Shown here one piece after another: positions 31,992 to 44,275 of a stretch of 64,000 bases of DNA. The stretch covers positions 72,038,513 to 72,102,512 of the forward strand of contig OY997593.1 in the NCBI GenBank assembly GCA_963921825.1. The letters are read 5' to 3'. The translations under genes and the position numbers were made by a program. The notes under the pieces were generated by a model. That model did no database searches. It was not told the DNA's origin and was given only the letters and a program-made list of their open reading frames with translations. Position 1 is the first letter of the stretch. Each line of letters begins with the position of its first letter. The DNA is from Erodium maritimum. Taxonomy: Eukaryota; Streptophyta; Magnoliopsida; Geraniales; Geraniaceae.

Positions 31992-32319
31992 GTGTTAGGA
32001 TTTGTGGGGATTTCGTATTGTGTTTAGGAAAGTTTTAGTATTCTTAATAGATTTAGGTAAGAGACTTAAGTAGAGAATTAGAAGAAATTTTCTATTAGGA
32101 TTAGGAAACCTAATTCCTATTTTTTAACGTACTGTCTTCTCTTATATATACCATGTAATTGTAATCCCAAAGTTATTCATAAGTTGTGAGAGCAATAAGA
32201 AAAGAGCATTGAGGTCGTGGACGTAGGCAAATTGTCGAACCATGTAAATTTCTGTGTTCTTGTGTGATTACTTATTTTCTCTTGATTTCTTCTTGCTTGA
32301 ATATTATTATACCCCAACA
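31992..32319 (+). mobile_element. 5' LTR of a Ty1-copia element, with primer-binding site
   Basis: Starts TGTTAGGATTTG and ends ATACCCCAACA. It is immediately followed by TTGGTATCTGAGCC (32321-32334), matching the initiator-methionine tRNA primer-binding site used by plant copia elements. Contains a TATATATACC promoter-like sequence near 32143-32152. No matching 3' LTR is in the window. Confidence 0.8.
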
Positions 32320-32339
32320 ATTGGTATCTGAGCCAGGTT

Positions 32340-33026
32340 GGTGGCAAGTGGGTGCAATGACATAAAATGGGAAAGTTCGAATCGACAAGTTTTATGAGAA
32401 GTATTTTGGATTCTGAAAGATGCAGATTAAGGATTATATGTATCAAAAGAATCTACACGAGCCCCTATCAGATACCTAATAAGAAAAGCTAAGTTCAACT
32501 GATTGGTAATTGCTAGATCGATAAGCACTTGGTGCAATGAGGTTGACATTGACAAGGAATGTTGCCTACAACGTCATGAAGAAGACGACTACCTACAGAC
32601 TCATAAAAGCAGTATCAAATATGTACTAAAGTCGCTGCATCAAACAAGATATATTTGATTCATCAGTTAGTTAATACGAAGATGAGGGAAGGTGTTAACT
32701 TTACCGATCATGTGAACGAATTTAATACCATACTATCCATATTTGTGTCAGTAAACATTAAATACAAAGATGATGCACAAGCCCTATTATTGCTATCCCC
32801 GTAACCTGATAGTTGGCCAGCATCCGTTAGGACGATTAGTAGCTCATTTGGATCACTAAGCTATCTTTCGAAGGGACAAATGACTTGAGTCTTGGGAAAG
32901 ATATTCGTAGAAGAAATTTTGGAGAATCATCAGACTCCTTGTCGAAGGTGAACGGAAGAGATAGGAATTCTGAAAAGGGGAGAACAAAGGACGAGGCAGA
33001 TCAAAATTCAGGAAGACTTAGTAATT
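32340..33026 (+). pseudogene. Ty1-copia gag remnant
   Basis: Broken frames still show copia gag features, for example FTDHVNEFNTI followed by NIKYKDDAQALLLL and SSSFGSL. Stops and shifts are frequent. The remnant ends abruptly at about 33026 against the exon fragment of DC1 unit F, so the rest of the element was lost by deletion or recombination. Confidence 0.75.
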
Positions 33027-33460
33027 CACCAAAAGAGTTTTTCCATGTTATCTTCGAAACGGGTTGAAATGTATCATCAAATTTCTTTATCGGCGTGAAT
33101 GTACGAAAGTTGTACTTCTTTCTCCAAGCGGAAGACATCTCTAACTCTGAGCTTTTTTTCTTTGCTTTTTTCACTCGTCTAATGTCTTGTAATGTGACAA
33201 ACTTGACATCTCTCGGTTGTTGGCACACATATTCATAACCTAATGACAAGGGCAAAAAAACACTAATAACAAGGGTTCAAAAGTTCAACATTATCTGTAC
33301 ATGAAGAAAATAGTTGAAAAAGAAATCAATAACCAATACATACCTCAAGACTTGAGGCATGAGAGATGAGCTTCAAACTTGCATTCAACAAAATTGTAAA
33401 TACACTCATCAGGTTCTCTTTTGTTCTCACAAACATCACATTAAAATAGGCCAGTCTAAT
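33027..33460 (-). pseudogene. DC1-cluster unit F: fragment spanning the exon 2/exon 3 junction
   Basis: 33240-33027 matches the start of the helical exon (VKFVTLQDIRRV, FQPVSKITWKNSFGE). About 33244-33350 matches the intron, and 33352-33460 the end of the DC1 exon (NFVECKFEA-like, DEC.YNF). Both ends are truncated: copia gag abuts one side, and a TGTTGGATTAAATTACGTC start (33479), possibly a solo LTR, lies next to the other. Confidence 0.75.
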
Positions 33461-33469
33461 GATTTTGGA

Positions 33470-33825
33470 TGACGCTGGTGTTGGATTAAATTACGTCTAA
33501 GCCCATCAAGTAACTCAAGGGATGATTTTATTAAGGTAAATAATATTGGTTGAGTAAATTAAGGTAAATTTTATTATAACCCTGATGATGGGTATATAAG
33601 TACGAAATTGTAGGATTTTGACCTCTCTCTATCCATTAAGTTAGTTTTCTATTCAATCTATGAAATCTAAGCCGCCTAAAGAGGGTCAAGAGGGAGAAAC
33701 CAAATCCATCAATCAAGTACTATTTCTGCTGTTCTAATGGATTAAGATATGTTTCTCTCGATCTATTATTGATTGTGAAAATGATATTGTTTTAATATCT
33801 AGGCTTTTAAGATGGGGAAACCATG
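33470..33825 (+). other. Possible solo LTR or LTR fragment
   Basis: Begins TGTTGGATTAAATTACGTC, carries GGGTATATAAGTAC (TATA-like, about 33588-33601) and has no coding sequence. It resembles an LTR in composition, but I could not define a CA terminus or a target duplication. Confidence 0.35.
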
Positions 33826-33834
33826 GGTCCTAGC

Positions 33835-34132
33835 CCCCCTTGAGGTTTGTTTTTGGCGATCCTAACTGGGATTAACCTTTCCTTGCACTTCCCAACTACG
33901 CTTGACTTTTTTTTTTTGTGAAAACTAACAATTTACGTCTATTTTAACGGATTACGTTAGGTTTTTGACACGTGTTGGTCATGTGCACAGTAGCATTTTT
34001 TTAACGGAATCATCAAAATAGACGGAAAATGTTAGTTTGCGCTAAAAATGGAAATGTCACTGTTGGGAAGTGCAAGGAAATGACAAACCCAGTTAGGACC
34101 GCCAAAACAAACCTCAAGAGGGGTTAGGACCC
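33835..34132. mobile_element. MITE with ~70-bp inverted ends
   Basis: The left end GGGTCCTAGCCCCCCTTGAG and the right end (GGGTCCTAACCCCTCTTGAG, reverse-complemented) match on through GGTTTGTTTT, CCTAACTGGG and TTTCCTTGCACTTCCCAAC. The middle holds a second inverted pair around TTAACGGA. Non-coding. No clear target duplication. Confidence 0.75.
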
Positions 34133-34540
34133 ATGGCTACCCCTTTTAAGATTTATGCAAAATTAGAGATTCAATTGCATGATTTTGATTTGATTAAAAC
34201 TTATATGTGGTATAGAGCCTAGGTTTAGAACTTATGATTTTCCGATTGTGTTTTGTTTAATTTAATTATGTTTACGAAACTATATACATGAACACATGTG
34301 TATGTACTGTGTACAAAGCTGTTGTTACCTAATATGCATTTATGAAGGTAACCATGTGATGATCAGTTGATAAACAGTATATTAAGGTAATTGTGTACTA
34401 TATACGAAGGAACTCTTGTGTTGATGCCTAATATCATGCTTTGTATCATAGCCTTATATGCTCTTATGTGTGTTGTATATATAAATAAAACTTTTGTTTG
34501 ATGTATATATTTGTATTTTATATGTAAATATGTAAAAGTA

Positions 34541-34850
34541 GGGATAATTGTTCAAAACTACCAGAAAGTTCCGTCCAAAACGAGTTGATGCACAAAGTTT
34601 CGTCCACGCTGTATGGCTACCTTGAAGTTTTGTCTACGATTTTTTTTAGTTTTGACGTAATAGGGATGCTCAGAATGATGGTCGGGGGCCTCTGGGCAGT
34701 GCTTCCCGGATTGAATAGAAGCGTGGATAAAACTTCAATGCACCTACAAAAGCGTGGGGAAAACTTCAAGGGAGCCACAAAAGCGTGGACAAAACTTCAT
34801 GGTAGCCACACAGCGTGGACAAAACTTTGTGCATTAACACTTGTGTGAAC
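34541..34850. mobile_element. MITE-like inverted repeat
   Basis: Begins GGGATAATTGTTCAAAAC. TGATGCACAAAGTTTCGTCC near the left is matched in inverse near the right (GTGGACAAAACTTTGTGCAT). Four tandem phrases of AGCGTGGACAAAACTTC lie between 34720 and 34830. Non-coding. Confidence 0.6.
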
Positions 34851-34857
34851 GAAGATA

Positions 34858-35770
34858 TAAGATGTTCAGGATATTCTAACCCACCCCTCTTTTCCTTCTG
34901 ATTTAGGATGCCGTTAAAGTATACCATCAACAACCATTTTTCCTCCGGTGGGAGAGCTTCCCCCAACGATCTAAGCATATTCCAAGTCATCCATCTGAGT
35001 TCCCGATCTGCAACCCCATAAATTCCAATAAAACAGAACTCCATTCCGCCTGCAAGTCACTAACATCAATAAATCTGGGGCCTGAGTCCATGCTGACGAC
35101 TTGCACCTCATCCGCCCATAACAACATCGTTCCTCCTTGATGACCCACTGCTGGTACTTCACACCCCCTAGCCACCCTAGTTGTAGTTTTAGTGTCTCCA
35201 CCCGACCCACCTTGGCCAGTGTCTCACTAAGAAAAATTACTCGGGGTTTTCGACGTCGTATAACCCCCTTCAGATACTCCACCGAGGCCACCTTACCGAG
35301 ACCCCTACAATTCCAAGCGAGGAATCTCATACCGTATCCGTTTCTTCCTAACAACAATCAATCGTACGACTTGTCTCCGAAACCCCTCGTTAAGAATCAC
35401 ACCGGAATCCACAAGACTCACCAATCTCCACAAGCTCCCCACACCAGATCCGACTATCAAAGCCGACGATCAATCTCATAAACTCCGACCACAAACCAAA
35501 AAAAATCCCCTTGGAACAAGGATGAGATCACCCCCACACCAACGGTCCGGACTTCCTCCTTGAATTCGACCCAGTTAGCCATAGATAGGCCGTCGCACGG
35601 ATCCCATCGACCCCTCAAACCAGACCTACACGTCGAGACAAGCGTGTCTCGCTTTGTCCTCCGGCTAGCGACCGACGACACAGCACAACCACTCCGATCT
35701 ACCGACCGGTCGTGGGGCTATGATGACTTCGATTACTCGGCAATTGAAGTCGAAATCATGAACCAAACGT
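34858..35770 (-). pseudogene. LINE ORF2 endonuclease-domain remnant
   Basis: The minus strand encodes the start of an L1-type ORF2: MRFLAWNCRGLGKVASVEYL, then RKPRVIFLSETL, the APE-endonuclease start. After a frame break comes EKWLLMVYFNGILNQKEKRG, where the family usually has GDFN. Upstream (35457-35681) is a Cys/Arg/Trp-containing leader. It is truncated on both sides and inserted against unit B. Confidence 0.8.
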
Positions 35771-35777
35771 TCGGACT

Positions 35778-38700
35778 CTTCGTTACTCGCACAACTTTTG
35801 TGTTAAACATACTCTGTAAAGTCTTACAAAGTCCAACGAAGATATATTGTTTCACCTCTGGACTGCATGTGCATTTTGTCCCAACATCACCATACTTGTC
35901 AGAAAAAGTTTCAATACCTTCGTCGAAATCGAAAGGGACTAGGTATGCTCCCACGCGATCAACATCCTCGTCCCCAAGACGACGTACTTTTTTTAGGGTA
36001 GAAGTTGAGTCTAATTCTTCTATGAAAAGTCTGAATGGCTCGTCTGAGTAAAGAGTTTTGCGGAGAAACTCATCCTTGTAAGAAAGATTCTCACCGACAA
36101 AGTTTTTCCATGTTGTCCTTGAAGCGGCTTGAAAGATATCACCAATTTCTTTGACAACATGAGTGTCGGAAAGTGGTAATTTTTTATCCAAAGGGAAAAC
36201 AACTCTAACTCTGACCTGCTTTTTCTTTGCTTCTTCTTCTCGTCTAATCTCTTGTAACGTGACAAACTCGACATCTCTAGGTTTGTTGGCATATCAGGGC
36301 CGTCTCAAGCTTTAAGTGATTTAAACAGCCGCTTAAGGCCTCATATCGAAAAAGCCTAATAAAACTATATAATTAGTCGTTTAACGTCTTGAATATAAAA
36401 AGACCCCCAAAAATTAAGCATTTGTTACTACTTGATCAAATCTAATCAAACGGAACTATAAGATTTCTAGTTTTGAAAATAATTTTTATCACTAATTGTG
36501 CCAATTTTGATCTCGATATGGAAAAAAGATTAGAATAAAAACATTTCGTACCCAAAAGGAAGACAATTTTTCTTGATTATTTAACGTTCTAACAACTCCA
36601 TGGATCTTTATTTAGCAGTGAAAAATATCTTTAACGAAAAAAAATATGCAAGTTCAATTTACCAGTGATTAGTGAACTAAAAATAGGGATCAAACAAAAG
36701 AATGGAACAAAACCAAAGAAAAAAGTGTGAATATTTATACACACACTATAGTATTTGTTTGAGGAATGACAAACAATTTATCTACTTTATTAGGTATATG
36801 TTTAAACCAAAATAATATGGGAAAGTAAGTTGTTAAGAAATACAAAAACTCTTCCAAAAAATTTACAGTAAAAAAGATGTACAACGAAAGTTTCATTTCA
36901 TGATTAATCAAGATATTAAGTAGAGTTGACTTTATATACCTATCACATGAAGTTGTATTGTTCAGACTCTAGGAAAATGATTCAATCATTGGGGATGGAG
37001 ATGCTTTCCAATCGTTGATATGAAGATGTTTAACGGATAGCAAAGACCAGAGGCCATGAACATGAATGATGATTTATATCTGATTCCTTAGTCCAAAATC
37101 AGAAAAGATCAATTTTTTTATAAGCGATTGGTTTATTCATGCCTCGTATTTTCGAGAAGAGAAATACAAGGCATGAATTTGTTTATAAGTCTCTTTAATC
37201 TATAGAGAGAAACAACAATTAAATGAAGTTGGACATATACCATGAGATAACTAGGAGAATGTGTTCGTTTGTCTCTTTTTTACCGGTTAAACGGCGGGTT
37301 TCAATACCGAATACCTTTAGTTCTTGAAAATTCTCACATACCTACTACTTTGCACCGCTATTCTAAGTTCTGACGGGTTTCTTATTTTTGGTTATATTTG
37401 ATTGATCATAGGTAAAACCCATATTTAGTATTTAAAAATTATTTGAAGTGTGGAAATATCTAGAAGATAGTGACAATAACTAGCTATACACGACAACATA
37501 TATATTCTTGATAATTTAGAGAAATATTCTAGAATTATTTAGAACCTATCACATCCGCAAATGATGTGAATATATCTTATTTAAGGATAAATGTGAATAA
37601 TTAAGTATTTTGATTTTTATATAGAATTCTAGTAGTAAATCTTATCCATCTGGAATGTCTTGTTAGAAACTAACATCTATCATCCATTTTAGATCTTTTA
37701 GTATTATAAATAGATGTTCAAGTTTATTATTTGCTCAATATCATCTAGTATAATATTTTTATATGACCAAATTTACTTATTTTCCTATTATATTCTTTCA
37801 TAAGAAAAAAAAATTATCGATCAAATTCTCGCTTTATGCCCCAACAATCATAGGGCCGGCCCTGTGGCACATAAAGCTATAATCTGATAAGAAGTGTTCA
37901 AAAGTTAAATGTTATCGACACGTAAAAATAGTTGAAAAAGAGAAGACAAAATCAGTAACTAATATATAATTGGTTGGTATCAATATATCCGAGAGAATCA
38001 ACATTGTCGTCGAGGCCTGACACGAGAGTGAGGGGATGGAAATGGCATTCAGGTAGGATAATGCGCAGAAAACGAAAACATAGATTCACAGATCTAGAAG
38101 TCCTTGCGACATGGAACGCAACGTAAGGCGGAGTACTTAGGGTGGTTTCCCGTATGATATAGAGTGACAGGGTGATCGTGTCCGATACATTCCAAAGACG
38201 GCACAACCAACATGCATTCTAGATCCAACACAAACGAAACATCATCTTTTTCTTGAACATGAGGCCAATGCATTTCATCTTGCAACAAGCACATGTAATG
38301 TCATCGACCCCGTGGGAGAACACAAGTAAAAGAGGATTAATGCGCTGCAGATCATAGTCTGGGTGGCTAGATATCAATTTTTCTTCGACCTTTTCATCCG
38401 CCATTGCTCGATAAATACACGTTTCGTGGAGGAAGAAACGACAGTATTGGCAAACATAAACGAGGATGCCCTTCCTGCATCTTTGGCATATCATGTTCTT
38501 GTGCATTGGATTGTCTTTTGGCAACATTGATTACGAGGGTAGAGAAAGGACATGGCAAAAAAGAATGGCAGATGCATGAAAGATGAGTTGTGAAATTATT
38601 ACAATCCAAGTAGGCATACAACTTCCTTTTAGGCCAATCTCTTTTTTTCTTGGAGCAAACATCACAAGACCAATAAGTGTTTGTCCAAGCTAGTGAAAGA

Positions 38701-39254
38701 GAATGTTGAGTGTGGCGCTCCACATCCATTATCAATTCTGGTAAGCAGTATGAGACTCTACTGCAAGAAGCATCAGACTCTACTACAAGAAATATGGCAG
38801 TTCAGATTGCACGGTATGCAACAAGCGAAAGTTGTATGATGTGGAATATCAGAATGGCAAGATTTGCACTTCCGTACACAAATACCAAATATTGTATCAC
38901 TAAGAACGAGAGAAAGGAGGTGAGAATGGGAAGGTAGTGACAGTGTGGGCTTTAAGGAGTGAGCGCATTTCGCGTACATCTCAAAGTTGCATTTCTTTTC
39001 TTCACACTGATAACTAAACTTGTTGAGGTGCTCATGGATGGGATCGCAACAGGCATTGCACTCTCCATATCCACGAGTCCCATCCTCAGTTTGAGCCGCG
39101 GATGGCGAGGATGAAGAGCATTACCCTCTACACTTTCTTCGAGTTCAGCACACGACACACATAGATACATATCATTGTCATAGGTTTCAAATCCATAGAG
39201 TTCAATCACAAAGGGGCTGTATTTCATCTGTCTGCAAGCATACATGACATACTT
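35778..39254 (-). pseudogene. DC1-cluster unit B: disrupted DC1 gene
   Basis: 35778-36294 plus 37873-37883 is the helical exon (SDTHVVKEIGDIFQAASRTT), cut by a hAT element and truncated by LINE sequence at its 3' side. About 37884-37967 is intron. 37968-39254 is the DC1 exon, with about 106 bp deleted across the donor and last DC1 codons and several frameshifts; recognisable pieces include SCAELEESVEGNALHPRHPR. The N-terminal MDMDDLKE start is missing, with unrelated DNA from 39255. Sequence is closest by eye to unit A. Confidence 0.85.
36295..37864. mobile_element. Non-autonomous hAT element with 8-bp target duplication
   Basis: Termini CAGGGCCGTCTCAAGC and, reversed, CAGGGCCGGCCCTATG. Flanks TGGCATAT (36287-36294) and TGGCACAT (37865-37872) are an 8-bp duplication with one mismatch, as expected of hAT transposons. 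The 1.57-kb AT-rich body has no transposase ORF. It lies in the helical exon of unit B. Confidence 0.85.
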
Positions 39255-39439
39255 GAAAAGAACTCAAATAAAAAACACCTCTTAATGTAAAAATCGTGTG
39301 AACCAATCCAAGTCATTCAATTTAAGAATGGATAGATAAGATGCAATTGAGTTGTTGACTTGTTGACTACAAAAACACACTACTTTTTAGCAAGTGGTAG
39401 GGGCTTTTTAGTAAAACTATCATATTATATATTTTTACC

Positions 39440-39580
39440 AATCCACTAATTTAATTTTTCCCGCTTCGTTTGAACTCTGATTGGCTTCAAACTTGCGCCA
39501 ATATTTTTGTTTTTTCAAGAGCTTACTATCAAGATCAACGATGAATATGTTTTGAAGCACAATTTTTTATGGCTGATTTT
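39440..39580 (+). repeat. Solo arm remnant of the fold-back element
   Basis: CGCTTCGTTTGAACTC, TTGCGCCAATATTTTTGTTT, TTCAAGAGCTTACTATCAAG and ATGAATATGTTTTGAAGCA match the left arm at 30245-30345 with scattered substitutions. No second arm is visible, so it is a deleted copy. Confidence 0.7.
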
Positions 39581-39599
39581 TAAAAAAAGTTATATTTGG

Positions 39600-40117
39600 G
39601 TAAAATGTAGATGATTTTAACTGTTCAAAGAGCTTGAATGCTTCTTTGGAGGGCGACCCTCATGGCTAGGCTTAAGTACCACTTCCTTCCAAAGACTGCC
39701 CTATTGTTGAACCGGCAATTGGAGCTCTCCGGAAACACCAGGACCAGCTCCCAACTCCTCAAGACCCACAAGAGTCGGATCTACACTGGTTTGAGTCAGA
39801 TCTGTCCCGAGGTCAACTTGGGTCGGACCTACATGGGTTGCTTGACCCGAAAACAACTCGTCCAACCCTTTTTTTTTACCGCGAACATCATCCAAACGAT
39901 CCAACGTCGTATCCACTCTATTCTCCACACTATCTGATTCAAAAATCACGATAGGATTAGAACCACAATCCACAAGAGTATCACTATCCACAACGACCGA
40001 ATCTGGATTGAGAATGTATTCATAATTCAAATCCGATTGAGTGGACGAAAATCTCCCTTCTTCGTCGGAATCAAGCCAAGTATTCACATCCTCGGAGAAA
40101 GAAACCGACTCCGACAC
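39600..40117 (-). pseudogene. Possible LINE ORF1-like fragment
   Basis: A 138-residue open frame (39701-40117) is Asp/Ser/Val/Gly-rich with no structural domain. After its stop a same-frame tail reads LKPSHEGRPPKKHSSSL, resembling the RPPKFL tail of the RRM retroposon at 1.1-2.8 kb. Composition also resembles 44890-45132. I treat these as linker regions of LINE ORF1 proteins, not genes. 40118-40780 contains no recognisable gene. Confidence 0.35.
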
Positions 40118-40860
40118 ACACTCTGTTTTGCGGTCTCAGTGCTCTGTTATGCGATTGTCCTCTGACACGCTCTGTTTCAGGCCGATATATGAACTGAGTT
40201 TCCTACTTCTAGCAAGGGCGATGAACAAATGAAATTCCGGCGAGATTCCGATCACCGGTACTTAGAGAGCATTCTGACCATGTTGTTGACTCGCTGTAAA
40301 CATGGCGAGTCCCATACCTTTATCGCTTTGGTTGGTCATATCAGGGTTCAACAATGAACCGATCTTACACAAGATGGAACCATAAGGGAGGTAATCGAGG
40401 AGTCCACCAACGTTGTTGGGATCACAAGAACTGAAGCACAAAAGAAGTTGTTTGTTTTCATTGTCATGAGCCAAATTATAATAAACGCTCATGTCCTAAG
40501 CTACGCACAATCCTTCACAATTTTATTATGTTCATGTTGCAACTCCATCCAACCCACAGAAGTTGTGTCAGTAGTCCCGACCGCTACTACAACTACATCT
40601 TTGAGACAAACTTTTTGATTCCTATGGTCGGTTTCACTTACTTTTAGTACTGTAACATTCAAACTTTATGTTTACTTCAGTTTCAGATTTCCTTGGTTAA
40701 TGGACTCATTTGTGTAACCGTCTATCGATTAGTGTCTTCGAACATTTTCCTATAGCTTGCCTTTTTACATTTATATATAAAAAAAAACTTATCCGAATTA
40801 TTATTTCTCTTGTTTTGGGCACATACAAGAACGAACAGCAGCAAAACTATCAACACAACT

Positions 40861-41039
40861 TTTTTTTGATCAGCAAATGTTTTATTGAAGAGCCAAGTTT
40901 TCAAAATGAAAACGAGGCCAAGGGGCAACCCTCATACAACCAGAGCCTGCTTTAACCAGCAGCTCAAACCAGTACAAACCAACCCACATACAGGGTATAA
41001 CACAGGTCTAAACTACCCTAATTTTGCAAACATGAAGAT
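40861..41039 (-). mobile_element. LINE tail inserted just past DC1 unit C
   Basis: Read on the minus strand it ends CTTCAATAAAACATTTGCTG then ATCAAAAAAAA, the same type of 3' end as the plus-strand LINE tails. At 51126-51225 a homologous segment runs ACACAACTTACTAATATCCC without interruption, so the insertion point is between ACACAACTT and ACTAATATCCC. Confidence 0.75.
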
Positions 41040-41050
41040 TACTAATATCC

Positions 41051-43538
41051 CTAACCATAGTAGCATGCTAAGTCTTCGGCCTCCGTCAAGCACTTCCTCA
41101 TTAGATGTGACTTCTTTACTCTAAACGCTGCTTCTCTCAACTCCTCCTCCTCAGTTATGGCTTCCTCCAACTCCCTTTCTTTTTCAGCCAACTCCCTTTC
41201 TTTTTCAGCCAACTTTGTTCTCAACTCCTTCACCTCTTCGGGTACTTCTCTTAGTTTCTTACGAACCCGTGTGAGCCTCCCATCTGCATACTTATCAGCT
41301 TCGATACCGAAATAAGCATACACAATTCTTTCCAAGATTTCAAGGAAAAATGTAGTTTCGAACCTGGCAGCTTTTCCTAGGGCAAACCAAGCCCACCATT
41401 CCACGAGCAAACTCTTCGTTACATGCTCAACTTTTGTTTTACAAATGCTTTGTAGAGCTTTGCAAAGCCCAACGAAGAGATACTGTTTCACCTCTGCGCT
41501 ACATGTGCATTTTTCCCCAACATCACCGTACTTGTCAAACAGAGTTTCAAGAACTTCATCAAAGTCGAAAGGGACAAGGTAATCTCCCATTCGGACAACA
41601 TCCTCGTCTCCAAGACGTTTCAAGGTTCGATGTACTTTTTCCAGGGTGGAAGCTGAGTCTAATTCTTCTATAAAAAATTTGAACGACTCGTCTGAGTAAA
41701 GAGTTTTGCTAAGAAACTCATTACTATAAGAAAAGTTCTCACCGACGGAGTTTTTCCATGTTGTCTTCGAAGCGGCTTGAAAGATTTCACCAATTTCTTT
41801 GTCAACATGAATGTTGGAAAGTTTTAATTCTTTTCCCAAGCGGAAAACATCTCGAACTCTGACCTTCTTTTTCTTTTCTTCTTCCTCTTGTGTAATCTCT
41901 TGTAGTGTGACAAACTTGACATCTTCTGGTTTGTTGGCACATAGAGCTATAACCTAATAAGAAGAGTTCAAAAGCTCAACGTTACCGTCACGTGAAGATA
42001 GTTGAAAAACATAAGAACAAAATCAATAACTAACATATATATACCTCCGACTTGACGCATGTAAGCTGAGCTTCAAACTTACATTCAACACAGTAATATA
42101 TGCACTCGTTAGGATCTCTTTCGTCCTCGCACACATCACAGTAAAATTGGTTAGTATCAAAGTTTCCGACGAGGCGTGGCACAAGAGCGAGGGGATGGAA
42201 ATGACATTCATGTACGATAGTCCGCGGCAAACGACACATAGATCGACTGATATAGAAATCCTCACGACACTGAATGCAACGCAAGTAGGAGCATTTGGGG
42301 TTGTTTCCAATGTGATAAAGAGTGACAGGGTGATTGTGTCCTATAAGCTCCACAGACGGAACAACCAACGTACATTCTAGATCCAACACAAACGATTCAT
42401 CGTATCTTTTCTGGAACATGAAACCAATGCATTTCTTCGTGCAACAAGCACATCTAATGTGATCGGCCCCATGCACAAGCACAAGTACAAGAGGATCATT
42501 GCGCTGTAGATCATAGCCGGGATGGCTAAATATTAATGATTCCTCGACCTTTCCATCCACCTTTACTCGAGAAATACACGTTTCATGGAGAAATAAACGA
42601 CAGTACTGACAACCATAGACGGGGGATTCATTTCCGAGGATGCACTTCTTGCACCTTTGGCATACCATGTTCTTGTGCATTAGACTGTCTTTTGTTACTA
42701 GATCATGGACGGAAACCTTGGTTATAAGGTTAGAGAAAGGGCATGGCGAAGAAGAAGGGAAAGCGCAGGAAAGATGAGCGGTGAAGTTATTGCAATCCAA
42801 GCACTTATACACATGCATCCCAGGCCATTCTCTTTTATTCTTACAGCAAACATTACATGACCAGTAAGAGTTTGTCCGCGTTAGGAAGAGGGGATGTTGA
42901 GGGTGGCGTTGCGTATCCATTATCCACTTCGGTAAGCCGTCGTGGACTCTGCGACACGAAATATGGTAGTTCAGATTGCACGGTACGCAACGAGCAAAAG
43001 TCATATCGACTTGAATATCAGAATGGCAGGATTCGCAAATTTGGTAAGCAATATAACGGTTATTGACAGTGAGTGCAAGGAGATGAGAATGGGATGGGAG
43101 TGATAGGGTGGGCTTTAAAGAGTGAGCGCATATGAGGTGCGTCTCAAAGTTGCATTTCTCTTCCTCGCACTGATAGCTTAACTCACTGTAAATGTCATGG
43201 CAACAGGCATTGCACTTTCGACCTCGATCATTCGATCTTTTCAGTTTCAGCGGCGGATGGCGGGGATGAAGAGTGTTACCCTCTCCACTTTCTCCGACTT
43301 CAGAACATGATAAGCATAGATATCTTTTAGGGTTGCATTCTAATTCTCTGCAAGCATACATGACATCTTTGCTACCACTTACACCATCTGAGGAGAAGGG
43401 TACGTACCCCAAGAATCCACAACAATAGCATCTAATATACTCGTTGTCGTATCTAGCCGTGCGAACAAGTTGGACCAATTTCAAGGGATGAGGATGGGTG
43501 AAATGTTCGATAGTCTCCTTCAAATCGTCCATATCCAT
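41051..43538 (-). CDS. DC1-cluster unit C: DC1-domain protein with C-terminal helical domain (798 aa)
   Basis: Coding exons are 43538-42045 (498 codons) and 41953-41051. The donor is TCGGAG|GTATAT and the acceptor TTATTAG|GTTATAGC, phase 0. Start MDMDDLKETIEHFTHPHPLK. Six to seven DC1 modules follow (for example SYQCEEEKCNFETHLICAHS, YWSCNVCCKNKREW, FYCDVCEDERDPNECIYYCV). The helical domain (VIALCANKPEDVKFVTLQEI onward) contains a heptad-like duplication LAEKERELAEKERELEEA not present in A or D. The C-terminus ends ACYYG, some 16 residues short of A and D, where downstream DNA replaces it. A UTR intron (43543-44136) carries LINE sequence and a duplicated promoter block. Confidence 0.88.
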
Positions 43539-43629
43539 CGATCTACATCAAAACACGTAAATAATCCGCATTTATTAATCGTTTACTGATGTATAAAACA
43601 AAGATTAACAGCATTGTAATATGTTGGAA

Positions 43630-43868
43630 GTCTTTTTTTTTTGTGTGCTTCATGTTAGTTAAACCTGGATGTTTCAGATCCTCTTCTTATTTAACGCTTA
43701 ATGGCTGTTAAATCTAGGTTTTAGACCTTGTTTTAATGGTGGTTTCCTATGTGAAACAGTTGGTTTGTGGTGGCTTCGGTATGGTTTCTAACTTTGGTTA
43801 TCTTTGAGTGTTGTGGTTGGTCGTTTGTTGTAACTCCTCTTTATCTTCAAAACAAGTTTAATTTAAAT
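43630..43868 (+). mobile_element. LINE 3'-end fragment in the 5' UTR intron of unit C
   Basis: Shares GTGCTTCATG, TAGGTTTTAGACCTTG, GGTGGTTTCC and GTGAAACAG with 63130-63370. Lacks a clear poly(A) end. Confidence 0.5.
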
Positions 43869-43877
43869 TTGTTGTAT

Positions 43878-44275
43878 TTCTGTTTGATCCAAAAATTATT
43901 GTTTACACGGACAGAAATTAATCGAAAACTTATTCAATAATATTTGATCATATACAACAATCACAAGACGAACATATATACATATAAGAGGTGAATTAAG
44001 TGTGAACCACGATCTATGGTGTGAACCAGTGAACTCAAACACATGTAGTAATCTGAAAAAGGATCCATTTTTTAATCGTTTATTCACATGATATATAAAA
44101 CAACAAAACAATATTGCTATAGACATACGTACGTACCTTGGGCTCGTTTCTGCTTGATCCAAAAATTACTGTTTATACTGATAGAAATTAATCAAAAACT
44201 TATGCACTAATGTTTGATCCTATATAGCATTCACAAGACGAACACACACATACATATATACATATATATAGGGAG
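43878..44275 (-). promoter_or_regulatory. Tandemly duplicated promoter block of DC1 unit C
   Basis: 43878-43985 and 44147-44275 are copies (TTGATCCAAAAATTA, AGAAATTAATC, CACAAGACGAACA). The outer copy keeps the TATA box (TATAAACAG, 44170-44178) and a UTR exon ending AGCCCAAG|GTACGT at 44137. The inner copy has the TATA altered (GTGTAAAC), so the outer one is the likely active start. Confidence 0.6.

Noticed and set aside
35137-35481. 114-aa plus-strand ORF
   Set aside because: Antisense shadow of the LINE endonuclease fragment, which matches its family on the minus strand.
40262-40492. 76-aa minus-strand ORF
   Set aside because: No domain, start context or neighbours to support it; probably part of transposon debris.
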